A DNA stretch of 64,000 bases from Pyrenophora tritici-repentis (taxonomy: Eukaryota; Ascomycota; Dothideomycetes; Pleosporales; Pleosporaceae): contig NC_089399.1 of NCBI RefSeq assembly GCF_003171515.1, positions 186,001-250,000 of the forward strand, written 5' to 3'. The position numbers and the translations under genes were made by a program. A model generated the notes under the pieces. The model saw only the letters and a list, made by a program, of their open reading frames with translations, did no database searches and was not told where the DNA came from. Positions within the stretch are counted from its first letter, which is position 1. Each line of letters opens with the position of its first letter. Positions 11,822 to 23,074 of the stretch are shown one piece after another.

Positions 11822-13474
11822 ATGAGCCAACAACAAAACAATCTACCAGCTTTAAAAGAGGCTCGATTACAGCTTGCTCTCAAGGCTATCGAACGCGACG
11901 CGACGCTGTCGCAGAGACGCGCTGCAGCTATCTACAACGTATCTCGAGTAACTCTTGGGCGCCGACGCGCTGGAATACCTCTTCGGAGCGATTGTACGCC
12001 TAACTCAATGAACCTCCTTAAGACAGAGGAGGATGTAATTGTCCAGCATATCCTTGACCTCGACGCGCGAGGATTTCCGCCCCGACTTGCTGCTGTGCAG
12101 GATATGGCTAATTCTTTGTTGGCTGAGCGCCACCGCGACCCTGTTGGTCAGAACTGGGCTGCAACCTTCGTCAAACGTCGCCCTGAGCTTAAGGTCAAAT
12201 TCAATCGCAAGTATGACTACAAGCGAGCCCTCTGTGAGGATCCTGAGGTTATACAAGGCTGGTTCCGACTTGTGGAGAACACAAAGGCCAAGTACGGTAT
12301 CCTTGATGAGGACACCCACAACTTTGACGAGTCTGGCTTCATGATGGGCATGATATCAACTGGAGCAGTAGTCACAGGCTCTGAGCGTCGAGGACGACCA
12401 AAGAGCGTTCAGCAGGGCAATCGCGAGTGGGCTACAGTGATCCAGGGTATCAACGCGACTGGGTGGGCAATCCCACCTTTTATCATCTTCAAAGGCAAGA
12501 ACCACCTCTCTGCCTGGTACAAGGAAGATAACCTACCTCGCGACTGGGTTATTGCAGTCTCTGAGAACGGCTGGACAACAAACAAGCTTGGTCTAGAGTG
12601 GTTAAAGCACTTTGACGCTCACACAAAGAAGAGGACTGTAGGAAACTATCGTCTGCTTATTATCGACGGCCACGAGAGCCACGACTCGCTCGATTTCCAG
12701 CAGTACTGCAAGGATCACAACATTATTACTCTCTGCATGCCTCCTCACTCGTCGCACCTACTACAGCCTCTTGATGTGGGGTGTTTCTCGCCTTTGAAGA
12801 CAGCGTATGGCCGCCAAGCCGAGGATCTAATGCGCAACAAGATCACCCATATCACTAAACTAGAGTTCCTACCGTGCTTTAAAGGCGCTTTTGACGCTGC
12901 GATTACAAAGGCCAATATACAAGGAAGCTTTCGAGGCGCTGGCTTAGTCCCATTTAATCCAGAGGCTGTGATATCGACGCTTGACGTGCGGCTGCGCACT
13001 CCACTGCTACCTACCGTCGAGGACGGTCCCTGGCAGTCGCAAACTCCAAGCAATACCCTAGAACTTGGGTCGCAATCAAAGCTGATTCAAGAGAGGATTC
13101 GAAGACATGTAGATAGCTCACCTACGTATATGGTTGAGGCGATCAAAAGCCTGTCAAAAGGTGCAGAGATGATAGCGCATTCTCTGGTGTTAATGACCAA
13201 GCGCAACGCTGAGCTCCAAGCCGCCAACGAGGCCTCAAGTAAGCGTAGATCATATAAAAGGAAGCGCTTACAGCAGCAAGGGACCTTAACAATTGATGAG
13301 GGCGTGCGACTGACGACTCTTAAGGAGTTTGGGGCATGTAGTGATAGGAAGAAGGCGAAGAAGAGAGTGCGCGTTGAGGCAGGCGAGCCTAGCCAACGAC
13401 GCTGTGGACGCTGCGGCGAGGCAGGACATAATATGCGCACATGTAGGCAAGAAGCAGCGATAGATTCTGAGTAG
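11822..13474 (+). CDS. Fot1/pogo-like DDE transposase with C-terminal zinc knuckle
   Basis: 550 residues in a single exon. The N-terminal ~130 residues hold a Psq-type helix-turn-helix (SQRRAAAIYNVSRVTLGRR) and a CENP-B/Tc5-type DNA-binding region. The DDE_1 catalytic core has Asp169 (NFDESGF), Asp282 (LIIDGHESH) and Asp318 (LLQPLDVGCF). Exactly 35 residues separate the last two, giving a DD35D triad. The tail (from about residue 480) is basic and ends with a CCHC knuckle, C528-x2-C531-x4-H536-x4-C541, in the segment CGRCGEAGHNMRTC. The ATG at 11822 is the first in frame and lies inside the element just past the left repeat. The frame has no stop or shift. Fot1 family assignment is secure; present-day activity is unproven. 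Confidence 0.93.
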   Translation: MSQQQNNLPALKEARLQLALKAIERDATLSQRRAAAIYNVSRVTLGRRRAGIPLRSDCTPNSMNLLKTEEDVIVQHILDLDARGFPPRLAAVQDMANSLLAERHRDPVGQNWAATFVKRRPELKVKFNRKYDYKRALCEDPEVIQGWFRLVENTKAKYGILDEDTHNFDESGFMMGMISTGAVVTGSERRGRPKSVQQGNREWATVIQGINATGWAIPPFIIFKGKNHLSAWYKEDNLPRDWVIAVSENGWTTNKLGLEWLKHFDAHTKKRTVGNYRLLIIDGHESHDSLDFQQYCKDHNIITLCMPPHSSHLLQPLDVGCFSPLKTAYGRQAEDLMRNKITHITKLEFLPCFKGAFDAAITKANIQGSFRGAGLVPFNPEAVISTLDVRLRTPLLPTVEDGPWQSQTPSNTLELGSQSKLIQERIRRHVDSSPTYMVEAIKSLSKGAEMIAHSLVLMTKRNAELQAANEASSKRRSYKRKRLQQQGTLTIDEGVRLTTLKEFGACSDRKKAKKRVRVEAGEPSQRRCGRCGEAGHNMRTCRQEAAIDSE

Positions 13475-13542
13475 AATAGCCTATTACGATTTCTATTTAC
13501 TATCTTTGACGGTGCTATATAGTCGTGTACAGTCGTGGTTTT

Positions 13543-13603
13543 AATGGGGTCTTAGCGCAGGTGGCCCACTCGCCCGTGTGGCCCACTCGCCCGTTAGGTA
13601 CGT
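13543..13603 (-). repeat. 3' terminal inverted repeat of Fot1-like element
   Basis: Reverse complement begins ACGTACCTAACGGGCGAG and again holds two direct copies of GGGCGAGTGGGCCAC. It matches the left repeat apart from one base near the tip and a small indel near CCACCTGCGC versus CCACTCCGC. Confidence 0.9.
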
Positions 13604-13605
13604 TA

Positions 13606-16600
13606 CCTAATAAAATAATGCCAAGATTAATGTCACGACCTGGACCAAGAGGGACCGTCGCTTTTAAACCCTGTGTGAACGAGTCGTGCTCCACATAGCT
13701 CCTCCTCTGCCCTCTCATCCTCCGCATTTTCTTCTTCGCATCTTGTGGGGGAGTAAGTCTCCCGAAAATGGTGTGATGTTATGACTCTACTCGCCAAGGC
13801 AAGTATAGTTCCGGCCCTCGGGGTTTGTTTCGTTTCCGATCAGATAGATTGACTGTAGGGCCATGGCGCGTAAGCACTAGGGTTCCAGATCCGAGGATCT
13901 CCCAAGTCCACGGGCTGTTCATTTGAAAATAGGACTATAGAATAGTGAGACACGAGATGATGGTTGATCTTAGCGCTTGAGATGGGATCCAATGCTTTGG
14001 ATTGGGAATTATAGGTGAGATGTTGTGTGAGACGTGTCCAATCATACTGCAGATGTATTGAACCACTTTTTCCTTTTGCCAAGCAAGAACCCCTGCTCGC
14101 CCTACTTCCTTTGACGTTTACGGATTCATCTTAACGAAGTACTGATATAGGAGATTGTCTCGGCGCGGGATATATGTCTATCGTCGCGCGATATACCAGG
14201 TCCCGGAGAGAAGGAAAGTCTCGGCTCCGAAATGTTTGTCACTCTTGACAGAGCATACTACCAAGAAGTTGGCAAGAACTTCAAGCCACTAAAGTACTAC
14301 ACGAGCTCAACGTGCGTGCCGAGAACTGGATATTGCGACATGGGGAAGCGCGGCAAAAAAGGTGCAGAAACTAGAAAAAGGGTCTCTTGGAGCTTGGGTC
14401 TTGGGGTGTCTTGGGGTGTCTTGGGGCTTGGGGTCTTGGTAGGGAGATATCGCGTGATGAGGCAAGCTTTCTTGTTCCCGGCTTCCCGTTCACGTTCGTG
14501 GTGGTGTGATTTTTCCATGGTTGTAACGTAAGACTCCGCGGCCGTCTGTAATGTAGGTAGGTAGCTAACACGATCAGTGGGAATAGGTACCTTTTCGTTT
14601 GTGTGCAAACGGCCTCGTCGGGAAAATACGACACTTTTTTCAGAGATGCAGGCCCGTGCGTTTGGAAAAGCGTCGCGAATTTCCCAATGGGGGCGTGTGT
14701 GAACAAGCGGCGCTTCGGCCCAGTACCGCGGACGAACCAGTTGCCTATGTACATAGATAGCTATACCCACTATTCCCAAGACTACAGGGAGTAAAGTAGG
14801 GCAGGCGAATAGGGTGATATAGCGGGCGAGGCGCAGCAAGTAACAAGTTACGAGAAGATCATGTAAGCGCGTACTCCCTAGCGTCGTAGCATTTAGTGTG
14901 TAACGCCTTATACTGTGAAAAGAAGATATAAGAAAATGGCGTCCCGAGTACAAGACCGTCGTGAGTACGATGTAGAGTGCCAAGGACACGCTGGCCGAAG
15001 GTGAAGATGTTGGGCGTGGTGTTGAGAAGATGAGAGGGCGACTAGTATGCTATTCTTAGGGTTAGGCGAGCTCGAAGATGTGATGATGCGCCGTTTGTTA
15101 TGCAAGCCCCTCGAACTAAACAGGAAAGGACCTGGAATATTGGGAAAATGCGGAGTTGGGACCCGCTTTCTGGACTTCTTCTAGTCGTCTAGCGCTGAGG
15201 AGCAGTGACATCTGCGTCACTTGTTGCGATGCAGATGTGTTTTGTGAAGGTTTTCAGACCACCACCGGCAATCTACGACAGGTTTTCGATACAACGGGCG
15301 TCTGTGAGCTGTGAGCGTTATTTTCTCTCGGGATTAGAAGGATGGGAGGCGCAGTGGCTGGTGTGAGCGCATTGCCGCAACATGCCGCGTCGGCGTGGAA
15401 GCTCAGGCACCCGCCGTTGTGCACCTGATCCGGGTTGCCGGGCTGTACTGTACTGTAATGTACCGTACTGTAAGTACTGTAGATACTGTAGGTACGTACA
15501 CAGCCTCGCTCTCTCGTACCATTAAACCACGAAGCTAACGACAAGTCTTTCTTGGCTTGGTTCAATTGTCGGGAAGTTGTCTTCGCCACTACTGCCAAGA
15601 TTGGTTTTTTACGCGGGTAGGTCACTGTCACGACGCTTTTGCATAACTTCCGGCAAAATAGAGAGCTAGAAAATACGTTTGTTTACAGTGACGATTGTTG
15701 CGTTGTCCATGACATGGATCCAACGCTACCTAACTACCTCCGTTCCTCACCTCCGATGCTCCTTCCGACCCCCCTTTCGCAGATCCTCCCGTCACCAAGA
15801 AGGGGAAGGCATGTGGGCGAACGATTCATGAGGTGAGATATGATGGGGATGACGATGAAAGATTTGGGGTTCGACCGTCCGGCGGTAAGTGCCCTGCCCA
15901 GATGGCGACCACGAGCAACAGACGTCTTGTCGCCAGCCGCCGGCGCCTGGGTTAAGCCGGAAGGAATTGCATGCCTGACAACCGGCAGCGCCAGTCTCGT
16001 TAGCATGCCTGAATTTGAGTATTTCCCGAAGCCGGTAGCGTGCATTGACTAGGGCCGCAAGTGTGCCAAGACCGTTGGACGGACGTTTTGGAGATCGAGA
16101 GGTGGAGGATGCAAGTTTCAAGACAGGGCAGGGGTCAAGAGACATATCCGACGAATGTACCTACTATACTAGATTTAAGTGGCGATCGTGGAGAATTGTA
16201 CGGGCAGTCGGCGAGCTTAGTTGGCGAAGATGAGGGGATTTTTGTGTGAGTGAGAAGATTATCAATCTTGTCGGTTCGGAGTAATTGGTGAGTGACTAAC
16301 AAAAGGTGCGTCTTTTTGTTCCTTCGCAAAACATGCCCCAAGGTTATTGTCTTGATCACGATTGGGTTGGGCCGTAGGAAGGTCACGGACGAGGTTAACG
16401 AACTGTCGATATCATCGGTCCCCAGCTCTCGCTGCCGTTCCCCACGTCTCAGGCTACCAAGCAACTGTCACAAGTCTTGACCCTTGCAGGACCCCTCTTA
16501 ATATCACCATATGACGGGTAACGCTCAACTTGGCACCTGCATCCTATGAGAGAGTCCGTTACGGAGCTTTTTCGCATCAACCATGTGGCGGCTGTCAGGG

Positions 16601-17210
16601 TTTATCCTCATCCACCTTGGAGATCTTGGCCCTAGATGAAGCTAAGCAACATACACTAGAACATCGGAATGGCTTCGGTGAAGCTAATGAGGTCTACGCA
16701 TTGTAGCCTCCATGATTTGATGCTTGGTAGCGTCACTTCCAAGCATTTACACTATCCCTCCCGAGCTTCGCTATCTCTGGCTCGTCCATTTGCGGTCCTT
16801 TTCGCTCGTTACTCGCTTCAGTTCTCTCCCAATCGTTCCTTTCATTTCCAGTCGTTCATTTCCAGTGCTTTGCAATGCTCAGCCTTGTCTAGGCACACCT
16901 AACGGGCTTATTCTTGTCTTGGGCATTGTACAATCGACTCACGTTGTTCTTCTTAGTTGCACGATTCGGCAAGGTTGATCCTGCAGACATCTTTGGTTAC
17001 CCACTCTCGTTTACTTTACGCCTTTCGTTGCTGGCTTGTCGGCGCTAATCTCGACTATCCGTCCGGCCTCCCAGGGCTTGTTGTAGACAAGAGCGCTGGG
17101 TCGAATACTTCTTAAGGGAACGAAGTACCCCGTCTTTTACCAGGCATCTTAGGCATTCAGGTTGCATCAGTTTCTCATCTTACCTACTTTCATTCACCGA
17201 TTCTTCAATC
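13606..17210. other. 3.6-kb intergenic region
   Basis: I find no gene that can be supported. A 230-codon minus-strand open frame at 14297-14989 starts with GTG and has no early ATG. The region has a TCTTGGGGTG-like tandem stretch near 14385-14440 and a TACTG-rich stretch near 15445-15500. The last ~200 bases are the carbonic anhydrase promoter and leader. Confidence 0.4.
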
Positions 17211-18312
17211 ATGCTTTTCCAAACCCTCCTCCTTGCTTCGACGGCTTCGGCCACTTGCATGCACGGCTTGTCCTTTGCTAAGCGCGCAACGACTGATGAA
17301 ATCAAAATCAGCACCTTTGGCTATGGCCCTCTTGACGGAGCCATGAACTGGGCCTCCCTTGACGTTGCAAACGAGGCGTGCAGAATGGGCAAGAACCAGT
17401 CGCCAATCAACATCGGTATGCTCCACTGCATCCGCTCTTCACTGTCATCTCCTAACCCTTCACACAGATAACAGCATCAGGCCCGCTCCCGCGCGTCCCG
17501 TCATCTCTGTCCCAGAGGTCGACTCAATGGACTTTCTCAACCTTGGTAGCACTATTGAGGTTGTTGTAAACGGCACTACAAACTACGCTGGCACAGACTT
17601 CCGCATCAAGCAGTTCCACATGCATACGCCTTCTGAGCACCACATCAACCTAGAGTACTATCCACTCGAGATCCACATGGTGCACCAGGGCGTCAACGAC
17701 CCCAGCCAACTCGCCGTCATCGCCCTCATGTTCGAAGTCTCAGACAAGAAGTCCTCTTCCATCATCAAGTCGCTCTCGGACTCGCTCCCCAAGATCACAA
17801 AGCCCGGCACCAAGACGCCAATCAAGGGCGGCATCGACTTCTCTGACGTCGAGGACAAGCTCAAGAAGTCCGAAATCCTCACCTACTCCGGCTCGCTCAC
17901 CACCCCACCCTGCGCTGAGGGCGTCACCTTCCTCATCGTCAAGGAGCCCCTTGACATCTCCGTCGCAGACTTCAACGCCATCAAGAAGATTGTAAAGTTC
18001 AACTCGCGCGTCATCCAAAACAAGCCCGGCTACCCCAACCTTGTGGAAGTTGGCAGCGTGTCTGGAACCCCCGGTGCCTACATGCCCAACATGACTCTGC
18101 CTGGCAACGCGACTGCGCCTGGCGACAACGCCACCGTGGCCAACGCCCCTGTGCCCGTCCTGTCCCCTATCCCATCCCCTTCTCCCGGTAAGGTTACCCC
18201 TACCGCTGCCTCGAGCAGCTGTACTGACAAGTCGCTGACCGTAACCGAGCTTAATGGAAGACCCACGTGGATCCCTACCATTATAGCCAACAGGAGATCA
18301 CCCCAGTACTAA
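17211..18312 (+). CDS. Secreted alpha-class carbonic anhydrase
   Basis: Interconverts CO2 and bicarbonate; the signal peptide suggests the enzyme acts outside the cell or in the wall. Exons 17211-17415 and 17468-18312 give 349 residues. Residues 1-15 (MLFQTLLLASTASAT) form a signal peptide. The family segment FGYGPLDGAMNWASL and the motif GKNQSPINI lead to the intron. The zinc ligands are in QFHMHTPSEHH and in LEIHMVHQG, the three histidines being those of the two HxH/ExHxVH patterns. The late motif YSGSLTTPPCAEGVTF is typical of the family. The C-terminal ~80 residues are Pro/Ser/Thr-rich, with N-glycosylation sequons (NMT, NAT), and look like a linker to the wall. The extreme C-terminus has no clear GPI signal. 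Identification is secure; exact C-terminal structure is less so. Confidence 0.92.
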
Positions 18313-19898
18313 AGCGCTTCATCGCGCTGGTGTGACTATGAATAATTGTTTTCCCTTCTTGTTAAATTCTTGTTTGAATCTTATTTTTGCGCGCGTCGTT
18401 GTACTATCGATGTAAGCGTAGCATAACGGAGCAGAGAGGCGTTATTATTTTTCATTATCTATCTTTAAGCATTGCATTAGAAGTGTGGGTGGGGAGGCAA
18501 GAAGGTGGAGGATGACACTACAGTGTTTTGTTGTTCTTATTTCCTTTTCTTCGGTTCTAGTAAATATAAGTTATAGAAATTTATGTTTCGAATTTACTGG
18601 TATTTTCGACCTGACTGTCCTAATTATCCTCCCATGTCCTTCTCCCACTCCAACATTGTTCTTCTTCACCTCGTCTTCACAAAAAATACAAAACACAAAA
18701 CACACAACACACACATCTCAGCCCCTGTAGAAAACATGACACAGAAACCCCCCTGTCAGCATCGCCAGCAACCATCGCACATAACCCTGTCAGCAACAGC
18801 CTTAGCCGTCAGACACCCGTGAGGCACCCGTCACACAACCGCTCCAAGTGGGTCTCACACCGCGCCTCCCAAACAGCCTTAGGAAGAGGAAACCCCAAAC
18901 AGCCTCAGGAAAGCATAAAAAAGTGGACTCAAAACCGAACAGCCTCAGGAAGCATTGAATTAAAAAAAAGTGGATCCATACCCGTTCGTCGGGTCGATCG
19001 GACACACGGTTTGAAGCATCGTCGCATATACGTTTATGCCTGAGGGTTTGGTTGGCGTGAAACAGGAACCTGAGGCTATTGTTTCTGTTCTGGCATTGCG
19101 GGTTTGGAAGACTGTGTGTATGGGATGGGATGTGTGGGTAGATTGGGATGGGGTTAATGGCGCAGAAGGTTAATGGGAGAGAGATGTCTGGGTTGAAGAC
19201 AGTTTGTACATGTACAATGTACGCTTCTTGGAACACAATCGCATATACGTTTATGCCTGAGGAGTATGGGTAGTATGAAATAGGAGCCTGGGTGGGCTTG
19301 TTCTTCTTGTTCTTGCACTGTGGGTTTGAGAGGCTTAGAGGCTTTTACATAGGGTATGTGTGTGTGTGTGTGTGGCTGTGTAGGTAGGCGGGGATGGGTG
19401 GGTGAGTTAATAGCTGATGATGAGGTATCGATTAGACACTTTATATGCATGCAACATACGTATACTCAGATATGCGAAAAGATAACAGAGCAAGAATGAT
19501 AAAAAGTTACTTTTACACGTAAGAACATAGAAACAACAAAGCCTGGTACATATTGAGTATACTCTATAAAATAGAAATCCATTGACATATTTTGTGTTCC
19601 CTAACCTGAAAGATTGATAAACTCCATGACCCAATGCAAGCATGCATGCCAAAGCAAAGTAAAAAGTAAAAAGCGTCTATATCCTACGCACACCCTTTGT
19701 CAGAAAACAACAGTCTTTTGTTTGTTGCATATGCGCAGAACCCAGACTACACACGCACTACACACGCACACTCTCTCCCACTTCCCATCACTGGTGCGCG
19801 CGTGACCAAAAAAATATAATGATGAGAAATACGCAAATTAATGGTACACACGCGGACCAACCACATCTGCCATCCAAGTATCTCTACTACTTCCAACT
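18313..19898. other. intergenic, low-complexity DNA with a diverged tandem duplication
   Basis: Lies between the convergent carbonic anhydrase and SPT5 genes. No gene is supported. It contains A/C-rich runs near 18690-18720, a GT microsatellite near 19355-19374, and two related ~200-bp segments described separately. Confidence 0.45.
19021..19420. repeat. diverged direct duplication (~217-bp period)
   Basis: Two segments starting near 19024 and 19241 share the 23-mer whose first bases are GCATATACGTTTATGCCTGA. They also share the order of weaker matches: GGAACCTGAGG versus GGAGCCTGGG, CATTGCGGGTTTGGA versus CACTGTGGGTTTGAGAG, and GGGATGGGG-TTAAT versus GGGATGGGT-TTAAT. The similarity is by eye. 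It looks like an old tandem duplication of non-coding DNA. Confidence 0.6.
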
Positions 19899-22800
19899 CT
19901 AGTCATAGCCTGGATCGCCGCTGGGGGCTGGTGTCGCAACATCCCAAGCACCAGGCGTAGGAGCGGCGGTATACCTACCACCAGAGGTATCGCCAGGCGT
20001 AGGTGCAGTGTAGTTGCCAGGTGTGGGAGCGTCCATTGGGGGACCACCGGGTGTAGGAGCAGAGTATGCGCCGTAGCCACCTGGGGTGGGTGCAGCATAG
20101 GCGCCTGGAGTGGGGGCGTTGTAAGCACCAGGTGTTGGAGCAGAGAGGCCACCAGACTTTGATGTCGTGGTTCCTGATGCGCCGCCGCCACCACCCCAGC
20201 CAGGTGTGCGGCCGCCGGAGTTGAAGCCACCGTAGGAGGTGCGGTTTCCGTCGTTTCCTCCGTATGCCGTTCCTCCGCCATACGAGGTTGCACCGCCGTA
20301 TGCGGTAGCGCCGCCATAGGCTGTCCGCGAGCCATCGCCGCCTCCGTAGGCAGTCCGTGATCCGTCGCCTCCACCGTAAGCTGTGCGTCCGCCGTCTCCG
20401 CCCCAGCCAGGTGTTCGGCCTCCAGCAGCGGCACCAGCGCCTCCCCATCCTGGGGTACGACCGCCACCCCCACCGCCCCAACCGGGTGTACGACCACCTC
20501 CACCAGAGTTACCCCAGCCTGGTGTACGTCCACCTGCTGCACCACCGTAGCTCGTTTGGCCACCTCCGCCAGAGTAGCCGCCAGCGCCACCACCACGTGA
20601 GCGGTTGGGGAACTTGCCTCCCATGTCCACGCTGGCACCGGTGATGGGATCCTTGACAGTGAGAAGCTCCTTCTTAACGGAGACCTGCTTGTTCTTGGTA
20701 TGAAGCTCGATACGAGCCTCGTCGTTCATGGTGTCCTTGACGATACCCAAAAGACCCTTGTAAGCACCCTTTCGAATAACGACAGTCTTACCGATCAACC
20801 TATCGCGCCCGGTAAAGGCACGAGGTGGAGGCATACCGGTAGTGTTCGCACCTGCGTTGAGGGCAGGATTGATGCCGCTGAGATCTGGGCCTTGTGCTTG
20901 AGCCCGACCACTCTTGGCTGCCATGGTGACGACATTGTTGCTGCGTACAACGAAGATACCTTGGTTTTCGACCAGTTCGCGGTTGCGGACAAAGAGCACA
21001 CCTCTATGGATATACAGGACTTTGCCTTGTCGTTGTTCCCCACCGTACTCCTTGACGTCGTCCTCGTGTCGGATCTCATGGCCGTCGCGGTCGGTTGCTA
21101 CCGCGTGCTTGTTCCTTCCGACAATTTGCGAGACCTGAGTATGAAGAAGTGTACGAACATCGCCTTGTTGGTCAACTATCCGCAGTACCTCACGGTCGAC
21201 ACGGACTACACAGCCAATGGTTGAGGCACTATAGATTGTTAGTGGGTTATCATACGTAGTAGGGATTGACTTACTCAATCTGCACAAAGTCGTATAGGTC
21301 GAAGTTGGAGTCGGCACCAACGTTTGCCGAATCAGCAGCGCGCTTTAGGTCCTTGCTAAAGACGGTAATCTCCTGCTGGGTCGAGTCGCAGAGCAGGGTA
21401 ATCTTATCGTCCCTGATCCTTGTAACTAGACCGACCTCATCGACGTATTTACTTCCACCAATGACCTTGACGTGGTCACCGTCGCGGAAGAGCTTGCGAA
21501 GGGTCTTGACAGGGGCATCAATTCTCCTTCCCTTGAGATCACCTTCGCTGACTCGGAGAGTAAGAATGTCACCTGTTACTGTGACAGTGGTACCGCGAAT
21601 GCCCTTCTGTTCACCAGTGTAGATCTCGACATTTTCTCCAGCGGCAAAGGCAGAGCCCGAGTCGGCAGCTTTTTGCGCAGCCTGGACAGCCATGAGATCC
21701 ATAGTCTCGGTACCATCAGCGTTCTGGATGGAAAAGAACTGCAACTCCTCCATCTTGGGATTGACCTTTTCAGTGCTGACCCAGTTGACCTTGACCTCCT
21801 TGATTAAGAAACCGTTTTGGTAATCTTCGCCCTTGTATGTGTATGCCCTCTGGTTACCGGAACCAGTCATGCTGAGATGCTTCATGTGTCGCTTCTTCGC
21901 TTCGGCTTCGTTGAAGAGTTTCGCGGGTGGGCGCTCGGTCTGCTTTCCGAAGAAACCTCGCTTCCGCTTGTTGTCTACGGCGGCGTTGGCGTCGTCGTTC
22001 AATCCATAGTCCAGACGGGGCACTAATTGCACGACACAGTCAAGACCATTAGTCGAAACCTCGACAACCTTTGCAAGATCGCCTTTGTATGTAGGTGGCC
22101 GCTGCATGCGCACAAATTTGCCGACTTCCAGGGGTGCGCGCTTCTTCTTTCGGAGCAGATCTGGACGCTCCTTGGGGGGAATAGAGAACTGGCCGGAGCC
22201 CATGAAGACATTCTGAATGCCCTCAATCAGCTCCACAACGGCCTGCTTTGAATCGGCTTCGACGTATAGGAAACCAGACTGAGGTCCTGAAGGGCCTCGC
22301 TCGAAAGCTGAATATACCTGCACTCCCATGCCAGCGCGCAGCTTCTCGTCGATTCGCTTCTGAATGGCCATGATGATCTCTCGCTCCTTTCCAGGACGGC
22401 ACTTGCAACCCCAAATGGACGGATCGTCGACCGTGGGTAGGGCCAGAGGAACAGCGCCAGCACCGCCGCGGCGAGTGCTTTGCATCTGTCTCCGCCTGTA
22501 CTTCTCGTCGAACTCCTTTGCGATTTCTTCGACATCTCGTTGAGCATTGACTTCGCGGCGCATGTCAAGCTCGCGGTGGTGGCGGTCGTCGAGGTCGGCG
22601 CCTGTGGGCTCCAAAAGGTCATCGGGGTGGACTTCGTCAATGCCCTCGTCGTCACCCTCTTCCTCCTCCTCTTCATCTTCGTCGACTTCGGCTTCGACAT
22701 CGATGAACATGTTGCGCTTGGCCTTCTTTCTCCGCTTTGAGGGTCGGGCCTGGTCCGAAAGTTAGCAAGTGAGGCTCACAAATGTTAGTCTTTTGGTGGA

Positions 22801-23074
22801 GACATACCACTACGTCCTCGTCGTCCTCGTCTTCCTCATCGTCATCGTCGTCATCGTCGTCATCATCGTCGTCATTGTCGATGTCTATACCCCCGCCTTC
22901 TTCATCCTCGTCGTCGTTGCCGGTCATGGTAGGCGCATCGACCTCATCCTCGTCATCCTCAGCGGCTGGCCTGCGCGAGGCACTTTTGCTCGGAGCGACG
23001 TCATCCTCGTCAATTTCAGGCGCGGGGTTAAAATCTTCCTCGTCGTCTTCGACATCGCTGCCGTAGGATGCCAT
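19899..23074 (-). CDS. SPT5: Transcription elongation factor SPT5
   Basis: Forms DSIF with Spt4, binds RNA polymerase II and couples elongation to capping and chromatin factors. Minus-strand exons 23074-22808, 22749-21275 and 21228-19899 give 1023 residues. The N-terminus is strongly acidic, with a run of about 16 Asp near residue 75. The NGN domain starts around residue 210 (segment DPSIWGCKCRPGKERE). Several KOW modules follow, for example VRMQRPPTYKGDLAKVVEV, FRDGDHVKVIGGSKYVDEVG and IGKTVVIRKGAYKGLLGIV. The C-terminal ~250 residues are a repeat region of RTPGWGG, RTAYGG and APTPGAY-type units, which in fungi are targets of the Bur1/P-TEFb kinase. Introns are 58 and 46 bp. Start 23074 is the first ATG of the acidic N-terminus. 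Identification is secure. Confidence 0.96.
20003..20620 (-). repeat. coding tandem repeats of the SPT5 C-terminal region
   Basis: GC-rich degenerate repeats encode RTPGWGG and RTAYGG units followed by APTPG units. Only the SPT5 frame is conserved; the long overlapping frames on both strands come from the repeat composition. Confidence 0.85.

Larger units (their letters stand above)
11731..13603 (+). mobile_element. Fot1/pogo-type (Tc1-mariner superfamily) DNA transposon, apparently intact
   Basis: A 1873-bp element with terminal inverted repeats of about 58 bp. It is flanked by TA dinucleotides at 11729-11730 and 13604-13605, the expected Tc1-mariner target duplication. It holds one uninterrupted transposase frame. 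The repeats match except for one substitution near the tip and a small indel near the inner end. The element sits in the 3' flank of the OSCA/CSC1 gene, 87 bp after its stop. No TAG-type decay is seen in the transposase, unlike the hAT and Tc1 copies further right, so this copy is younger or escaped RIP. Activity is an inference from integrity alone. Confidence 0.93.

Noticed and set aside
14297..14989. 230-codon minus-strand open frame with hydrophobic parts
   Set aside because: Begins with GTG, no ATG in the first ~150 codons, low-complexity Pro/Thr repeats, no family motif and no splice support.
19838..20638. Long alternative minus-strand frame over the SPT5 repeat tail
   Set aside because: A shadow caused by the repetitive GC-rich code of the SPT5 C-terminal region; the SPT5 frame explains the DNA.
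22782..23066. Serine-run plus-strand frame
   Set aside because: Complement of the poly-Asp/Glu N-terminus of SPT5.
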